A DNA stretch of 64,000 bases from Lysinibacillus sp. FSL K6-0232 (GCF_038008325.1 NZ_JBBOYW010000001.1:3999501-4063500), one strand, 5' to 3'. Counted from the first letter of the stretch, positions 9,305 to 18,872 are shown. The notes: generated by a model from the letters alone, not told the origin. A program made the numbers and translations.

Positions 9305-9361
9305 GCATAAAGTGAACCTTCAATCAGTGAAGGTCTTACAACCTGTTCATACAGGATAAAA
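9305..9361 (+). repeat. Structured dispersed repeat, short copy
   Basis: Starts GCATAAAGTGAACCTTC and matches, almost base for base, the minus-strand element at 45493-45622. It can fold into ACCTTC-aatcagt-GAAGGT and then CCTGT-tcat-ACAGG followed by ATAAAA. The second hairpin has a 4-nt loop here, whereas the other copy carries an extra segment of about 70 nt at that point. It lies just ahead of a ribosome binding site and a tiny ORF. The rest of the 9170-9555 gap holds only an AT-rich promoter-like stretch. Confidence 0.7.
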
Positions 9362-9375
9362 GGGAGATGTTTACG

Positions 9376-9501
9376 TTGATCGCAAAAACCACTAAAAAGT
9401 TATTATTTACAGTGACTTTAAATGAGCGCTTTCAGTTATTTTTATCTTTACGCAACTCGCCGAAGACCATCGCATTACATAGCCTCTTCTCTAAAAGCTA
9501 A
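9376..9501 (+). CDS. Candidate 41-residue small protein
   Basis: A TTG start 9 bases after AAAAGGGAG opens a 41-codon frame reading MIAKTTKKLLFTVTLNERF and ending in LHSLFSKS. It is basic and lies directly after the structured repeat, so the repeat could be its leader. An ATG three codons upstream abuts the ribosome binding site and is less likely. No family is recognised; it may be a chance ORF or a remnant. Confidence 0.3.
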   Translation: MIAKTTKKLLFTVTLNERFQLFLSLRNSPKTIALHSLFSKS

Positions 9502-9515
9502 AGATGTACATACAA

Positions 9516-9547
9516 TAAAAAACAGCGGCATATCTTGCTGCCGCTGT
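9516..9547 (-). terminator. Terminator of the DUF779/aldehyde dehydrogenase unit
   Basis: Stem ACAGCGGC (9522-9529) / GCCGCTGT (9540-9547) followed on the minus strand by TTTTTTATTG. Confidence 0.85.
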
Positions 9548-9555
9548 CCCATATT

Positions 9556-9918
9556 TTATTCAATTAACCCTAGCTCTTGTAGCTCCTCTGATGAAAATGC
9601 CCTCGATCTTGTTAAAAAGCGTTTCCCTTCTACACCCTCTAATGAAAACATTCCACCCCTGCCATCAACAACATCTAAAATAATTTGGGTATGCTTCCAG
9701 TAATCATATTGATTTTTATGCATATAGAAGGGCGTACCGCCTATTTCCCCAAGGCATACATCCTGATCGCCTAATAGTAATTCACCCTCTGGATAACACA
9801 TTGGTGATGAGCCATCACAGCAGCCTCCAGATTGATGAAATATAATAGGACCATGCTTTTCTTTTAATGAATCGATTAGTGCCAGTGCTTCTGCTGTAGC
9901 TAATACTCGTTCAACCAC
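9556..9918 (-). CDS. DUF779 protein, partner of acetaldehyde dehydrogenase
   Basis: About 120 residues. The cysteine-rich block HQSGGCCDGSSPMCY and the later YMHKNQYDYWKHTQIILDVV are characteristic of DUF779, a family nearly always encoded beside acetaldehyde dehydrogenases of the AldB/ExaC type, as here. The cysteines suggest metal or redox chemistry, but no reaction is established. The start is a GTG (MVERVLATAEAL) placed 7 bases after AGGGAGGTG, not the longer TTG frame. It is the second gene after the dehydrogenase, 21 bp downstream. Confidence 0.85.
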   Translation of the reverse strand: MVERVLATAEALALIDSLKEKHGPIIFHQSGGCCDGSSPMCYPEGELLLGDQDVCLGEIGGTPFYMHKNQYDYWKHTQIILDVVDGRGGMFSLEGVEGKRFLTRSRAFSSEELQELGLIE

Positions 9919-9939
9919 ACCTATGCACCTCCCTATCAA

Positions 9940-11460
9940 TTAGAAGAAGCCAAGTTTGTTTTCGCTATAGCTAACAAGTAGGTTTTTCGTTTGTTGGTAA
10001 TGAGCTAGCATCATTTTATGGTTTTCACGGCCGACACCAGACATTTTATAACCGCCAAATGCAGCATGTGCAGGATAAGCGTGGTAACAGTTTGTCCAAA
10101 CACGCCCTGCTTCAATACCACGACCAAAGCGGTAGGCTGTATTCATATCTCTTGTCCAAATACCTGAGCCTAAACCATATAATGTATCATTAGCGATTTC
10201 TAATGCTTCCTCTTTCGTTTTAAACGTTGTTACTGCAACAACTGGTCCGAAAATTTCCTCTTGGAAAATACGCATTTTATTATGCCCCTTGAAGACAGTT
10301 GGTTTAATGTAGTAGCCATTTTCAAAGCCTTCGCCTACATTATTTTTCTCCCCTCCAATTAGACATTCAGCACCTTCCTGCTTACCGATATCTAAATATG
10401 AAAGAATTTTTTCCATTTGCTCGCTTGAAGCCTGTGCACCCATCATTGTATTTGGATCAAGTGGGTTACCAACTTTAATAGCCTCTACACGCTGTAAAAC
10501 ACGCTCCATAAATTTATCGTAAATGGACTCCTGAATTAGGGCACGAGAAGGACATGTACATACTTCCCCTTGGTTTAGCGCAAATAATACAAAGCCTTCT
10601 ACTGCTTTATCTAAGAAGGAATCATCTTCATCCATAATATCCTCAAAGAAGATATTTGGGGATTTACCACCTAATTCTAATGTTACAGGAATAAGGTTTT
10701 GAGAAGCATATTGCATAATTAAGCGACCTGTTGTCGTTTCACCTGTAAAGGCAATCTTGCCAATACGTGGATTAGATGCAAGCGGCTTCCCAGCCTCTAA
10801 GCCAAATCCATTGACAACGTTTAAGACACCCGGTGGTAATAAATCTTCTATTAACTCTAACAGCACCAAAATCGATGCTGGTGTTTGTTCTGCTGGTTTT
10901 AATACAACACAATTTCCAGCCGCAAGCGCTGGTGCAAGCTTCCACGTAGCCATTAAAATTGGGAAGTTCCATGGAATAATTTGACCTACTACTCCAATTG
11001 GCTCATGGAAATGATAGGCAACTGTATCGTTATCAATTTGGCTTATTGAACCATCTTGGGCACGTAAAGCACCAGCAAAATAACGGAAATGATCAATCGC
11101 AAGAGGAATATCTGCATTTAATGTTTCACGTACTGCTTTACCATTATCCCATGTTTCGGCAACGGCTAGCTTTTCTAAATTTTGCTCAATACGGTCTGCA
11201 ATTTTAAGTAAAATGTTTGCACGCTCTGTCGGTGACGTTGTTCCCCATGCCTCTTTAGCTGCATGAGCTGCATCAACTGCGAGTTCAATATCCTCAGCTG
11301 TGGAACGTGCTATTTGTGTAAAAACTTGTCCGGTAACAGGAGTAACATTATCAAAGTATTGACCTTTCACTGGGGGTGTCCATTCGCCACCAATATAATT
11401 GTCATACTTCTCTTTGAATTGAACTACCGATCCTTCAGTGTTTGGAAATGCATAAACCAT
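9940..11460 (-). CDS. Acetaldehyde dehydrogenase (AldB/ExaC type)
   Basis: A 506-residue NAD-dependent aldehyde dehydrogenase. The N-terminal [20 protein letters not shown], the cofactor region [19 protein letters not shown], the glutamate loop [14 protein letters not shown] and the cysteine block [13 protein letters not shown] are those of class ExaC/AldB enzymes that oxidise acetaldehyde and related short aldehydes. GGGGAG lies 7 bases before the ATG. Forms an operon with the DUF779 gene. The 240-bp upstream region is AT-rich; no clear operator or -24/-12 promoter was found. Confidence 0.9.
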   Translation of the reverse strand: MVYAFPNTEGSVVQFKEKYDNYIGGEWTPPVKGQYFDNVTPVTGQVFTQIARSTAEDIELAVDAAHAAKEAWGTTSPTERANILLKIADRIEQNLEKLAVAETWDNGKAVRETLNADIPLAIDHFRYFAGALRAQDGSISQIDNDTVAYHFHEPIGVVGQIIPWNFPILMATWKLAPALAAGNCVVLKPAEQTPASILVLLELIEDLLPPGVLNVVNGFGLEAGKPLASNPRIGKIAFTGETTTGRLIMQYASQNLIPVTLELGGKSPNIFFEDIMDEDDSFLDKAVEGFVLFALNQGEVCTCPSRALIQESIYDKFMERVLQRVEAIKVGNPLDPNTMMGAQASSEQMEKILSYLDIGKQEGAECLIGGEKNNVGEGFENGYYIKPTVFKGHNKMRIFQEEIFGPVVAVTTFKTKEEALEIANDTLYGLGSGIWTRDMNTAYRFGRGIEAGRVWTNCYHAYPAHAAFGGYKMSGVGRENHKMMLAHYQQTKNLLVSYSENKLGFF

Positions 11461-11700
11461 TTTACTTCTCCCCTTTACACAATTTAATGAGAATCATCTA
11501 CAAAAAACATTATTTTATATCGAAATAACAATATTTTTATAGAAACCCTCTCACCTATTATATTGTCAGAAACAAAAAATAATTTCAACTTTTCCGAAAA
11601 AAATTCCATCTAATTTATTTTCATTAGAAAAGCTTCTAGCATTCACGTTCTCCATAACGTTAAGGTATACTTAAATTAATATAAAATATAGGAGAACAAT

Positions 11701-12402
11701 ATGCGTATTAATAAATATTTAAGTGAAACAGGCATTATATCTCGCCGTGGTGCGGATAAATGGATTGCTGAGGGGAAAGTAACGATTAATGGAGAGCTTG
11801 CTACAGTCGGCAGTCAAGTTGAGGCTGGTGATATTGTTTGTGTTGATGGAAAAGAGGTAAAGAAAGAACAACAGCTTGTTTATATTGCCCTTAATAAGCC
11901 TGTCGGCATTACCAGTACAACAGAGCGTCATATTAAAGGAAATGTCGTTGACTTTGTCAATCATCCATTACGTATTTTCCATATTGGAAGGCTTGATAAA
12001 GAATCTGAGGGATTATTATTATTAACCAATGATGGGGATATCGTTAATAAAATTTTACGTGCTGAAAACCATCATGAAAAAGAATACATTGTGCAAGTTG
12101 ATAAATCGATAACAGAGCACTTTATTAAAAAAATGAGTGCAGGTGTCAATATTTTAGATACAACAACATTACCTTGTCATGTTGAAAAAATATCAGACAA
12201 AGTCTTTAAAATTATTCTGGAGCAAGGCTTAAATCGTCAAATACGCCGAATGTGTTCAGCACTAGGCTACTCTGTGAAGCGCCTACAGCGAATTCGTATT
12301 ATGAATATTAAGCTTGGTAATTTAAAGGTTGGGCAATGGCGTGATTTAACAGATAAAGAACGAGCAGAATTATTTAAACTACTCAACTACACACCGAAAT
12401 AA
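11701..12402 (+). CDS. rluF: 23S rRNA pseudouridine synthase, RluF type
   Basis: Isomerises uridine in 23S rRNA. Residues 1-60 form an S4 RNA-binding domain ([22 protein letters not shown]). The catalytic block [21 protein letters not shown] holds the invariant aspartate in GRLD, and the C-terminal [24 protein letters not shown] is the RsuA/RluB/E/F signature. Overall pattern fits RluF (position 2604 in E. coli numbering). TAGGAG lies 6 bases before the ATG. Followed after 26 bp by an uncharacterised gene on the same strand. Confidence 0.9.
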   Translation: MRINKYLSETGIISRRGADKWIAEGKVTINGELATVGSQVEAGDIVCVDGKEVKKEQQLVYIALNKPVGITSTTERHIKGNVVDFVNHPLRIFHIGRLDKESEGLLLLTNDGDIVNKILRAENHHEKEYIVQVDKSITEHFIKKMSAGVNILDTTTLPCHVEKISDKVFKIILEQGLNRQIRRMCSALGYSVKRLQRIRIMNIKLGNLKVGQWRDLTDKERAELFKLLNYTPK

Positions 12403-12428
12403 GCTATTAAAGGGGAGGTGCGAGGACT

Positions 12429-13148
12429 ATGATTGCTATTCGCAGCACTGCACAACTAACAGGAGTACGAATTAGTGGCGATTTTTGGGACTTAGATGAA
12501 CTAGTAAATGCTATTTATAAGGTAACTGGGGATGAAAATAAATACTATGATTATCAAGGTCCTCGGCTACGTATTTTAAGTGTTTGCTATAAGCTAAGAC
12601 ATGCTGTACTTGGTGAGCATCATTTAGAGTTTGTGAATAATGGACTGAATAAAAATGTTCTGACACAGCATGAGTTAATCTTCCCAAATAAAAATGCCTA
12701 TTTTGCAGCAGAAATACTATGGCCTGAAATTATCTTTAGTGCAATTGCCTTAAATGATTTTATTCATCTGCATCAGCAGTTAAATAATTCATCTATGTGG
12801 GATTATGACATCGCTACTATTCGTAAATTTCAAGCAGCTATTGCGGATTGTCTAGAGCAAGAAATTAATGATGAAGACTATGAAGTATTTTTAAAAATGC
12901 TTCACACTAAACATCCATTAACTTTTCGTTATGCCACACAATATGTCGATGTGCTAAATCTAGAATATCTCCAATTAAGCAAGGAGGAGCGTAAAGCTCA
13001 TTTAGCTGCATTTGCAGTGCGTTTAATGATCGAGGACCATGAATATGCAGCATTAAAGGCACAGCTAATGGACGCAGCTATTACCACAAAACAACCATTA
13101 CACAATATACAAATTCAACTTAGATACCCAGAAGAAATATTATGGTAA
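12429..13148 (+). CDS. Uncharacterised protein (possibly DUF6904)
   Basis: A 239-residue soluble protein. The N-terminal ISGDFWDLDELVNAIYKVTGDENKYYDY and RLRILSVCYKLRHAVLGEH resemble a Bacillaceae family I recall as DUF6904, though I could not check. No catalytic motif, signal or membrane segment is visible. An excellent site (GGGGAGGTG, 8-base spacing) fixes the ATG. It probably shares the rluF transcript, which ends at the hairpin near 13165. Confidence 0.6.
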   Translation: MIAIRSTAQLTGVRISGDFWDLDELVNAIYKVTGDENKYYDYQGPRLRILSVCYKLRHAVLGEHHLEFVNNGLNKNVLTQHELIFPNKNAYFAAEILWPEIIFSAIALNDFIHLHQQLNNSSMWDYDIATIRKFQAAIADCLEQEINDEDYEVFLKMLHTKHPLTFRYATQYVDVLNLEYLQLSKEERKAHLAAFAVRLMIEDHEYAALKAQLMDAAITTKQPLHNIQIQLRYPEEILW

Positions 13149-13164
13149 CAAGCTATCATAATAG

Positions 13165-13193
13165 AAATCCATCAAAATGCTGATGGATTTTTA
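13165..13193 (+). terminator. Terminator of rluF unit
   Basis: Perfect 10-bp stem AAATCCATCA / TGATGGATTT with a 6-nt loop, then TTTATTG. Confidence 0.85.
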
Positions 13194-13204
13194 TTGTGGT
13201 TCAC

Positions 13205-13702
13205 CTATTTAATTGTTTTATAAGCCATTTTATAAATGACTTCCTGATGCTGCGGATAAGCTGCCAATAGCTCCTCCTGTGTAAACAATTCAAAATCCTC
13301 AAAATCAAAGCCTGGGGCAACCATGCATCCAACTAAGCTAAATGTCTGTGCTTCGTCGACAGATGAGCCAAAAATTGTATTTTTAGGCACAGCTATTTGT
13401 GGTACTTCCCCTGCCTCTATATTCAAGCCCAGCTTTTTTGCCTCATATGTGCCATCAGGGAAAATCATATGGACTGTAAGTGGACTACCTGCATGATAAT
13501 ACCATAGCTCATCTGATTGTAGCCGATGTAAATGCGATATATCCTGTGAGCGTAGCAAGAAATAAATACTTGTATAGATAGGTCTTTGCACAGCTCTTAT
13601 AGCTATCTCATCTGAGGCACGAAAAGAGGATTTATAATAGCCACCTTCAGGATGTTCAGTTAGGTTTAATTGTTCAATAAAATATTGTGCTGAATACTTC
13701 AA
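13205..13702 (-). CDS. Cupin protein of the DUF985 family
   Basis: A 165-residue single-domain cupin. EHPEGGYYKSSFRAS, SIYFLLRSQDISHLHRLQSDELWYYHAG and VGCMVAPGFDFEDFELFTQEELL are the family's fingerprints; the histidines in SHLHRL are candidate metal ligands. The activity is unknown. The start codon is TTG, set by GGAGGG seven bases upstream; no ATG start fits. Single-gene unit facing the rluF operon. Confidence 0.82.
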   Translation of the reverse strand: MKYSAQYFIEQLNLTEHPEGGYYKSSFRASDEIAIRAVQRPIYTSIYFLLRSQDISHLHRLQSDELWYYHAGSPLTVHMIFPDGTYEAKKLGLNIEAGEVPQIAVPKNTIFGSSVDEAQTFSLVGCMVAPGFDFEDFELFTQEELLAAYPQHQEVIYKMAYKTIK

Positions 13703-13756
13703 AAAGCATCCCTCCTGTTCGTTACTTTACGCCACTAGGCTATCTATAGGCAAGAC

Positions 13757-13792
13757 AAAAAGGACATCTCAAAAGTATTGAAATGCCCTTTT
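13757..13792 (-). terminator. Terminator of the liv operon
   Basis: Minus-strand hairpin pairing AAAAGGGCATTTCAA with TTTTGAGATGTCCTTTT, followed by a T-rich tail; lies just after the livF stop. Confidence 0.7.
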
Positions 13793-13798
13793 CTCATA

Positions 13799-14506
13799 TT
13801 ACAAGCCACCTAAATAAGCTGCTTTTACTTGTTCACTCTCTTGTAGCTCTTGCGCTGTACCTGATAAAACAATTTTCCCTGTTTCCAGTACATACGCTCG
13901 GTTAGCAACAGATAACGCCATATTAGCATTTTGCTCAACAAGCAAGACAGTTGTACCCTCTTTATTGACCTGTTCAATAATATTGAAAATATTTTTAACC
14001 ATTAGCGGTGCAAGACCCATTGAAGGCTCATCCATTAATAATAGCTTCGGCTTTGCCATTAATGCACGCCCCATTGCAAGCATTTGTTGCTCACCGCCTG
14101 ATAATGTACCTGATTGCTGCTTGCGACGTTCTAATAGGCGAGGAAATAGCTCAAAAACATGATCCATATCCTTTTTTATTCCTGCTTTATCATTACGCAA
14201 ATAAGCGCCAAGCTCTAAGTTTTCCTCTACCGTCATATTGGCAAAAACACGACGACCTTCTGGAACATGAGAAATACCTGACTTCACAATTGTTTGAGCT
14301 GCCTTTCCTGCAATTGAGAAGCCTTCGTATTCAATAATGCCACCCTTTGGCTTCAACAAGCCTGACAATGTCTTGAGCAATGTACTTTTACCAGCACCAT
14401 TCGCACCGATTAACGTAACAATTTCACCCTCGTTTACTTCTAAAGAGAGGCCCTTTAATGCTTGAATATTGCCATAATAAACATCTATATTTTGTACTTT
14501 TAGCAT
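13799..14506 (-). CDS. livF: Branched-chain amino acid ABC transporter ATPase LivF
   Basis: One of two ATPases energising Leu/Ile/Val uptake. The 235-residue protein shows Walker A GANGAGKST (about 34-42), signature LSGGEQQMLAMGRALM, Walker B LLLMDEPSMGLAP and the switch histidine-region LLVEQNANMALSVA characteristic of LivF. Last gene of the liv operon; its ATG overlaps the livG stop by one base (TAATG), implying coupled translation. Confidence 0.93.
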   Translation of the reverse strand: MLKVQNIDVYYGNIQALKGLSLEVNEGEIVTLIGANGAGKSTLLKTLSGLLKPKGGIIEYEGFSIAGKAAQTIVKSGISHVPEGRRVFANMTVEENLELGAYLRNDKAGIKKDMDHVFELFPRLLERRKQQSGTLSGGEQQMLAMGRALMAKPKLLLMDEPSMGLAPLMVKNIFNIIEQVNKEGTTVLLVEQNANMALSVANRAYVLETGKIVLSGTAQELQESEQVKAAYLGGL

Positions 14507-15285
14507 TAGCCGATAACCTCCTCACCAAGGTATGCCTCAATTACCTTTGGATTGTTGCGAATTTCTTCTGGTGTCCCGTCAGCGATTAATTGCCCGTGAT
14601 CGAGTACATAGATGCGTTCACAAATCCCCATAACTAAGCTCATATCATGCTCAATTAGTAAAATCGTTAAGCCAAATTCTTTACGAATAAAAGCAATTAA
14701 CTCCATTAAATCATGTGTTTCCTGCGGATTCATCCCCGCTGCTGGCTCATCCAATAGCAGCAGCTTTGGCTTCGCTGCAAGTGCACGAGCAATTTCTAAG
14801 CGACGCTGCATCCCATATGGTAAGTTTTTTGCTAGCTCATCCTTATAGACATCCAAGCCAAAGATTTTTAAAAATTCAATCGATTGGTTTTCCATTTCTG
14901 CCTCACCTTTAAAATGTGCTGGCAAACGGAAAATCGAAGACCACATCGTATGCTTCGCAAGCGAGTGATTGGCTACCTTTACATTATCTAATACAGATAG
15001 CTCTTTAAATAGACGAATATTTTGGAATGTACGGCTAATCCCTTTTTGCGTTACTTGATAAGGTGCAAGCCCATTTAATTTCAAGCCATCAAATGTAATT
15101 GTACCTTCTGTTGGTGTATAAACACCCGTTAACATATTAAAGCTTGTTGTTTTTCCAGCACCGTTCGGACCGATAAGCCCAACGAGTTCTCCTTTATTGA
15201 GGTACATATTAACGCCCTGTACCGCCTTTAAGCCGCCAAATTGAATACCCATATTTTCAACTTTTATAAGAAGGTTGTCAGTCAT
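14506..15285 (-). CDS. livG: Branched-chain amino acid ABC transporter ATPase LivG
   Basis: Partner ATPase of LivF. The 259-residue protein has Walker A GPNGAGKTT, the LivG-specific insert around TQKGISRTFQNIRLFKELSVLDNV, the degenerate ABC signature LPYGMQRRLEIARAL and Walker B LLLLDEPAAGMNP with the switch ILLIEHDMSLVM. Overlaps livM by one base at its start and livF by one base at its end. Confidence 0.93.
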   Translation of the reverse strand: MTDNLLIKVENMGIQFGGLKAVQGVNMYLNKGELVGLIGPNGAGKTTSFNMLTGVYTPTEGTITFDGLKLNGLAPYQVTQKGISRTFQNIRLFKELSVLDNVKVANHSLAKHTMWSSIFRLPAHFKGEAEMENQSIEFLKIFGLDVYKDELAKNLPYGMQRRLEIARALAAKPKLLLLDEPAAGMNPQETHDLMELIAFIRKEFGLTILLIEHDMSLVMGICERIYVLDHGQLIADGTPEEIRNNPKVIEAYLGEEVIG

Positions 15286-16232
15286 TATTTTGTACCTCCT
15301 TTTTTACCAAACTTAAATAAATCCGTAATTTCCTTTGTGCCCATTAATCCTGTTGGACGATAAAGCATCACAATAATTAATACTAAACTATAAATAATCA
15401 TACGTGTTTCAGGGAAGTTTGCTAGATATGCTGATACAACCGTTAAGAAAATAGCTGCAATCACTGATCCTGAAAGACTTCCTAAACCACCAAGTACAAC
15501 ATAAATTAAAATATCAAATGACTTTAAGAAGCCGAATGTCGTTGGTTGGATAATATAAAAGTTATGTGCAAATATTGCACCAGCTAGCCCCGCAAAGAAT
15601 GAGCCAATAACAAATGCCACAACCTTATAGTAAGTTGTATTAATACCCATCGCATCCGCTGCAACTTCATCCTCACGAATAGAAATACATGCACGACCGT
15701 GACGGGAATTTGTAAAGTTTGAGATCACTAGAATTGTTAATACAACACCAACGAATGCATATGTCCAGTTCGATAAATACTTAACCTGCATCCCTGCTGC
15801 ACCACCGACATAATCCGTATTTAAAAAGATAATACGAATAATCTCTGCAAACCCTAGTGTCGCAATCGCTAAATAATCCCCTTTTAAACGTAATGTCGGA
15901 ATCCCTACAATTAACCCTGCAATTGCAGCTGCAACTGCTCCTAATAGGATTGCTAGTGGGAATGGCAGCATTAGCTTCGTTGTAATAATAGCGGATATAT
16001 ATGCCCCAACCGCTAAGAACCCAGCATGCCCAATCGAAAATTGCCCTGTTACGCCAATAACAATATGCAAGCTGACAGCCAGCATAATATTAATACACAT
16101 TGTAATCAGCATATTTTTATAATAGATATCAATTACTCCTGTTGTAATTAATAGCTGTACAACTGCATAGATGACTAACGCTATTACGGCATAGCCCCAG
16201 AAAACTTTAGACTTTTTCATAAAACCGCTCAC
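15285..16232 (-). CDS. livM: Branched-chain amino acid ABC permease LivM
   Basis: Integral membrane subunit of the transporter, 315 residues with about nine hydrophobic segments. The blocks GVTGQFSIGHAGFLAVGAY and LRLKGDYLAIATLGFAEIIRI and the cytoplasmic loop SIREDEVAADAMGINTTYYK are the LivM family core that docks the ATPases. It begins immediately after livH, with no gap. Confidence 0.92.
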   Translation of the reverse strand: MSGFMKKSKVFWGYAVIALVIYAVVQLLITTGVIDIYYKNMLITMCINIMLAVSLHIVIGVTGQFSIGHAGFLAVGAYISAIITTKLMLPFPLAILLGAVAAAIAGLIVGIPTLRLKGDYLAIATLGFAEIIRIIFLNTDYVGGAAGMQVKYLSNWTYAFVGVVLTILVISNFTNSRHGRACISIREDEVAADAMGINTTYYKVVAFVIGSFFAGLAGAIFAHNFYIIQPTTFGFLKSFDILIYVVLGGLGSLSGSVIAAIFLTVVSAYLANFPETRMIIYSLVLIIVMLYRPTGLMGTKEITDLFKFGKKGGTK

Positions 16233-17108
16233 CTACACTTTCTCACGGGCGTTTTTACCAAAGATACCCGATGGTCTGAAGATTAGGATTAAAATTAAAA
16301 TAACAAATGCCGCTGCATCCCGCCATAATGAGAAGCCAAGCGCACTTACTAATGATTCCACAACACCAAGTAGCATACCGCCAACCATCGCACCAGGAAT
16401 AATACCAATACCACCAAGAACGGCTGCAATAAATGCCTTCACCCCTGGAATAACCCCCATTAATGGATCAATCTTTGTATAATAAATACCAAAGATAACA
16501 CCTGCTGCACCAGCTAATGCTGAACCAATGGCAAATGTTGCAGAGATTGTATTATCTACATTAATCCCCATTAAACGCGCTGCATCCGCATCGTGAGAAA
16601 CGGCACGCATCGCTTTTCCAATTTTTGTTTTATGTACGATGAATTGTAAAAGAATCATCAATACAACTGCGACTGATAAAATTAAAATGGATGTACTACT
16701 AACTTGTACACCAAAAATATCCAATGATTTATTTTTAAATACTTCAGGATAGGCTGCTGGTTGCGCGCCTCTGAAGAAAATTGTTGTATATTCAATTAAC
16801 AACGATACACCAATTGCTGTAATTAATGCAGCAATACGCGTGGCATTCCGTAAACGTTTATAGGCAATACGTTCAATTAAAACACCCATAATCGCACAGA
16901 TTGTCATCGCCAATAACAATGCAGGAAAGAAGCCAAGCTCCCATCTAGCAATTGCATAGAAGCCGATAAATGAACCAATCATGAAAACATCACCATGAGC
17001 AAAGTTAATCAGCTTAATAATTCCGTATACCATTGTATACCCTAACGCGATTAACGCGTAGATACTACCTAGTGAAATACCATTCACAAGCTGCTGTATC
17101 CATTCCAT
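16233..17108 (-). CDS. livH: Branched-chain amino acid ABC permease LivH
   Basis: Second membrane subunit, 291 residues, about eight membrane helices. ISLGSIYALIALGYTMVYGII and INFAHGDVFMIGSFIGFY near the N-terminus and the loop AVSHDADAARLMGINVDN are LivH signatures. It is separated from the binding-protein gene by 144 bp containing a hairpin, so permease and ATPase genes are probably made from read-through transcripts. Confidence 0.92.
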   Translation of the reverse strand: MEWIQQLVNGISLGSIYALIALGYTMVYGIIKLINFAHGDVFMIGSFIGFYAIARWELGFFPALLLAMTICAIMGVLIERIAYKRLRNATRIAALITAIGVSLLIEYTTIFFRGAQPAAYPEVFKNKSLDIFGVQVSSTSILILSVAVVLMILLQFIVHKTKIGKAMRAVSHDADAARLMGINVDNTISATFAIGSALAGAAGVIFGIYYTKIDPLMGVIPGVKAFIAAVLGGIGIIPGAMVGGMLLGVVESLVSALGFSLWRDAAAFVILILILIFRPSGIFGKNAREKV

Positions 17109-17206
17109 ATGCGTTCACTCCTTTTAATTTTCTGAAAATTGAAAAATAAGTGCATACATCTATAAAAATTTATGCTTCTCACTATAATTCTAGTAATCTA
17201 CAGCAT

Positions 17207-17238
17207 AAAAAAGGAAGGCGTGTTTACCCGCCTCCCCC
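17207..17238 (-). terminator. Partial terminator between binding protein and livH
   Basis: Minus-strand hairpin pairing GGGGAGGCG with CGCCTTCC, followed by TTTTTTATG. Lying inside the operon, it would let the binding protein be made in excess over the membrane complex. Confidence 0.7.
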
Positions 17239-17252
17239 TTACTTACAAAACA

Positions 17253-18479
17253 TTAAGGATTAACTTTAGAGTTGAACACTTGTTTACCGTCTTTAAATTC
17301 AAGAACTGTTGCTGTTTTAATTGGGTTATGATCTTTGTCAACTGAGAAAGTACCTGTTACTAAAGAAAGATCTTTTGTGTCAGCTAATGCATCTTTAATT
17401 GCTTCTCCATCTGTAGAGCCTGCACGCTTAATTGCATCTGCAATGTAGTAAATAGAGTCATAACCAAGTGCATTAAATGCATCTGGTGCTTTGTCGCTAT
17501 TTGCTTCTTTAAATGCCTTTACGAAATCTTGAATTTTTGGCTCTGGGTCTTCAGCAGAGTAGTGGTTTGTAATATATGTGTTATTCAATGCCTCTGCACC
17601 AGCTAATTCTACCAAAGTTGGTGAATCCCAACCATCAGCACCCATTAAAGGTACATCAATGCCCATTTCGCGTGCTTGCTTAACAATTAAACCAACCTCT
17701 TCATAATAACCAGGGATAAAAATAAAGTCTGGATTTGCTCCTTTAATACTTGTTAACTGTGTACGGAAGTCTGCATCCTTCGCTACATATGCTTCTTCAG
17801 CGACAACTTCCCCACCATTTGCCGTAATTGTTTCTTTAAATGATTTTGCTAAGCCTTTTGCATAATCAGATGCATTATCAGCAAAAATAGCTACATTTTT
17901 CGCCCCTAGCTCATTTGAAGCAAAGTTAGCAGCTACAATCCCTTGGAAAGGATCGATAAAGCATGTACGGAATGCATATTCGTTAACACTGCCATCCTCA
18001 TTTACTGTAATATTTGGCGCTGTACCAGAGCCAGTAACAATTGGAATCTTATTGTCATTGGCAATTTGAACAGTTGCTACTGTATTACCTGAAGTGGCAG
18101 GTGCTAGCATAGCTACTACCTTATCTTGTGTAATTAACTTAATAGCCGCTGCAGTTGCCTCCGAGTTTTCAGATTTATTATCTACTTTAATTAGTTCAAT
18201 TTTCTTACCATCAATACCGCCATTATCATTAATTTCTTTTACAGCTAATTCTGCACCTAGTCCGATAGAGGAACCGTAGGAAGCTACATTTCCTGAAAGC
18301 TCTAAGTTTGCACCGATTTTAATTGTGTCGCCGTCAGATGAACCGCCACCTCCTGATGAAGATGAGCCTCCGCCAGAACCTGAATCGTCGCCGCTACCGC
18401 AACCTGCCAGAACTCCAGCAAGCAATGATGATGCTACTAAAAGTGAACCGAACTTCTTAAGCTTTTTGCTCTCTTTCAT
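17253..18479 (-). CDS. Branched-chain amino acid binding lipoprotein (LivJ/K type)
   Basis: Extracellular substrate-binding lipoprotein, 408 residues. The signal peptide ends in the lipobox LLAGVLAGC, followed by a long Gly/Ser/Asp linker. The mature part has the type I periplasmic-binding fold: KIGANLELSGNVASYGSSI, VVAMLAPATSGNTVATVQIAND and the hinge segments PDAFNALGYDSIYYIADAI. GGGGGAA lies before the ATG. First gene of the liv operon, with a possible CodY box about 40 bp upstream, consistent with repression when branched-chain amino acids are plentiful. Confidence 0.92.
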   Translation of the reverse strand: MKESKKLKKFGSLLVASSLLAGVLAGCGSGDDSGSGGGSSSSGGGGSSDGDTIKIGANLELSGNVASYGSSIGLGAELAVKEINDNGGIDGKKIELIKVDNKSENSEATAAAIKLITQDKVVAMLAPATSGNTVATVQIANDNKIPIVTGSGTAPNITVNEDGSVNEYAFRTCFIDPFQGIVAANFASNELGAKNVAIFADNASDYAKGLAKSFKETITANGGEVVAEEAYVAKDADFRTQLTSIKGANPDFIFIPGYYEEVGLIVKQAREMGIDVPLMGADGWDSPTLVELAGAEALNNTYITNHYSAEDPEPKIQDFVKAFKEANSDKAPDAFNALGYDSIYYIADAIKRAGSTDGEAIKDALADTKDLSLVTGTFSVDKDHNPIKTATVLEFKDGKQVFNSKVNP

Positions 18480-18514
18480 AATTAAATTCCCCCTGAAATT
18501 TTTTCAAATATTAG

Positions 18515-18529
18515 ATATTTCTGATAATT
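18515..18529 (-). promoter_or_regulatory. Candidate CodY box upstream of liv operon
   Basis: On the minus strand AATTATCAGAAATAT differs from the CodY consensus AATTTTCWGAAAATT at three positions and lies about 36 bp before the binding-protein start. Fits known CodY control of branched-chain amino acid uptake. The rest of the 18480-18834 gap is very AT-rich with no T-box or riboswitch seen. Confidence 0.4.
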
Positions 18530-18834
18530 ATAAACAATCAAACGCATTTCCTCAATAGCAAAAATAATTATTTATAACTATCTTAAATAAAATAAAAATA
18601 GTATTCATTTAAGCCTTTTACATTGTAAAACATTCTTTATATTTAGTCTAGTGTGATTTTTCAGTATAATTATTTTTTTACGAATTATCTATTAATTTTA
18701 TTCATAAACTAGTACAAAATTATCATGCATACCAACTTATCATAAAAAATTAACAAGTAATACAAGAGTTACGATTTAATATAAACAGAGGGTGATGATT
18801 ATTTCCCTGAAAATAATGATTAAAATACATCTAA

Positions 18835-18872
18835 AAAGCTTAGAGCAATGGAAGTCCAGCTCTAAGCTTTTT
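18835..18872 (-). terminator. Terminator of the methyltransferase gene
   Basis: Perfect 12-bp stem AAAGCTTAGAGC / GCTCTAAGCTTT. It includes the stop codon of the minus-strand methyltransferase and is followed by TTTTTAGATG on that strand. Confidence 0.85.

Noticed and set aside
9422-9703. Plus-strand frame opposite DUF779
   Set aside because: Shadow of the well-supported minus-strand gene, crossing its terminator.
11461-11700. Sigma-54 promoter for the acetaldehyde dehydrogenase
   Set aside because: No GG-N10-GC -24/-12 element is visible and no AcoR-type activator is adjacent.
18480-18834. Possible T-box or amino acid riboswitch before the liv operon
   Set aside because: No T-box sequence, specifier stem or terminator-antiterminator pair could be found in the leader.
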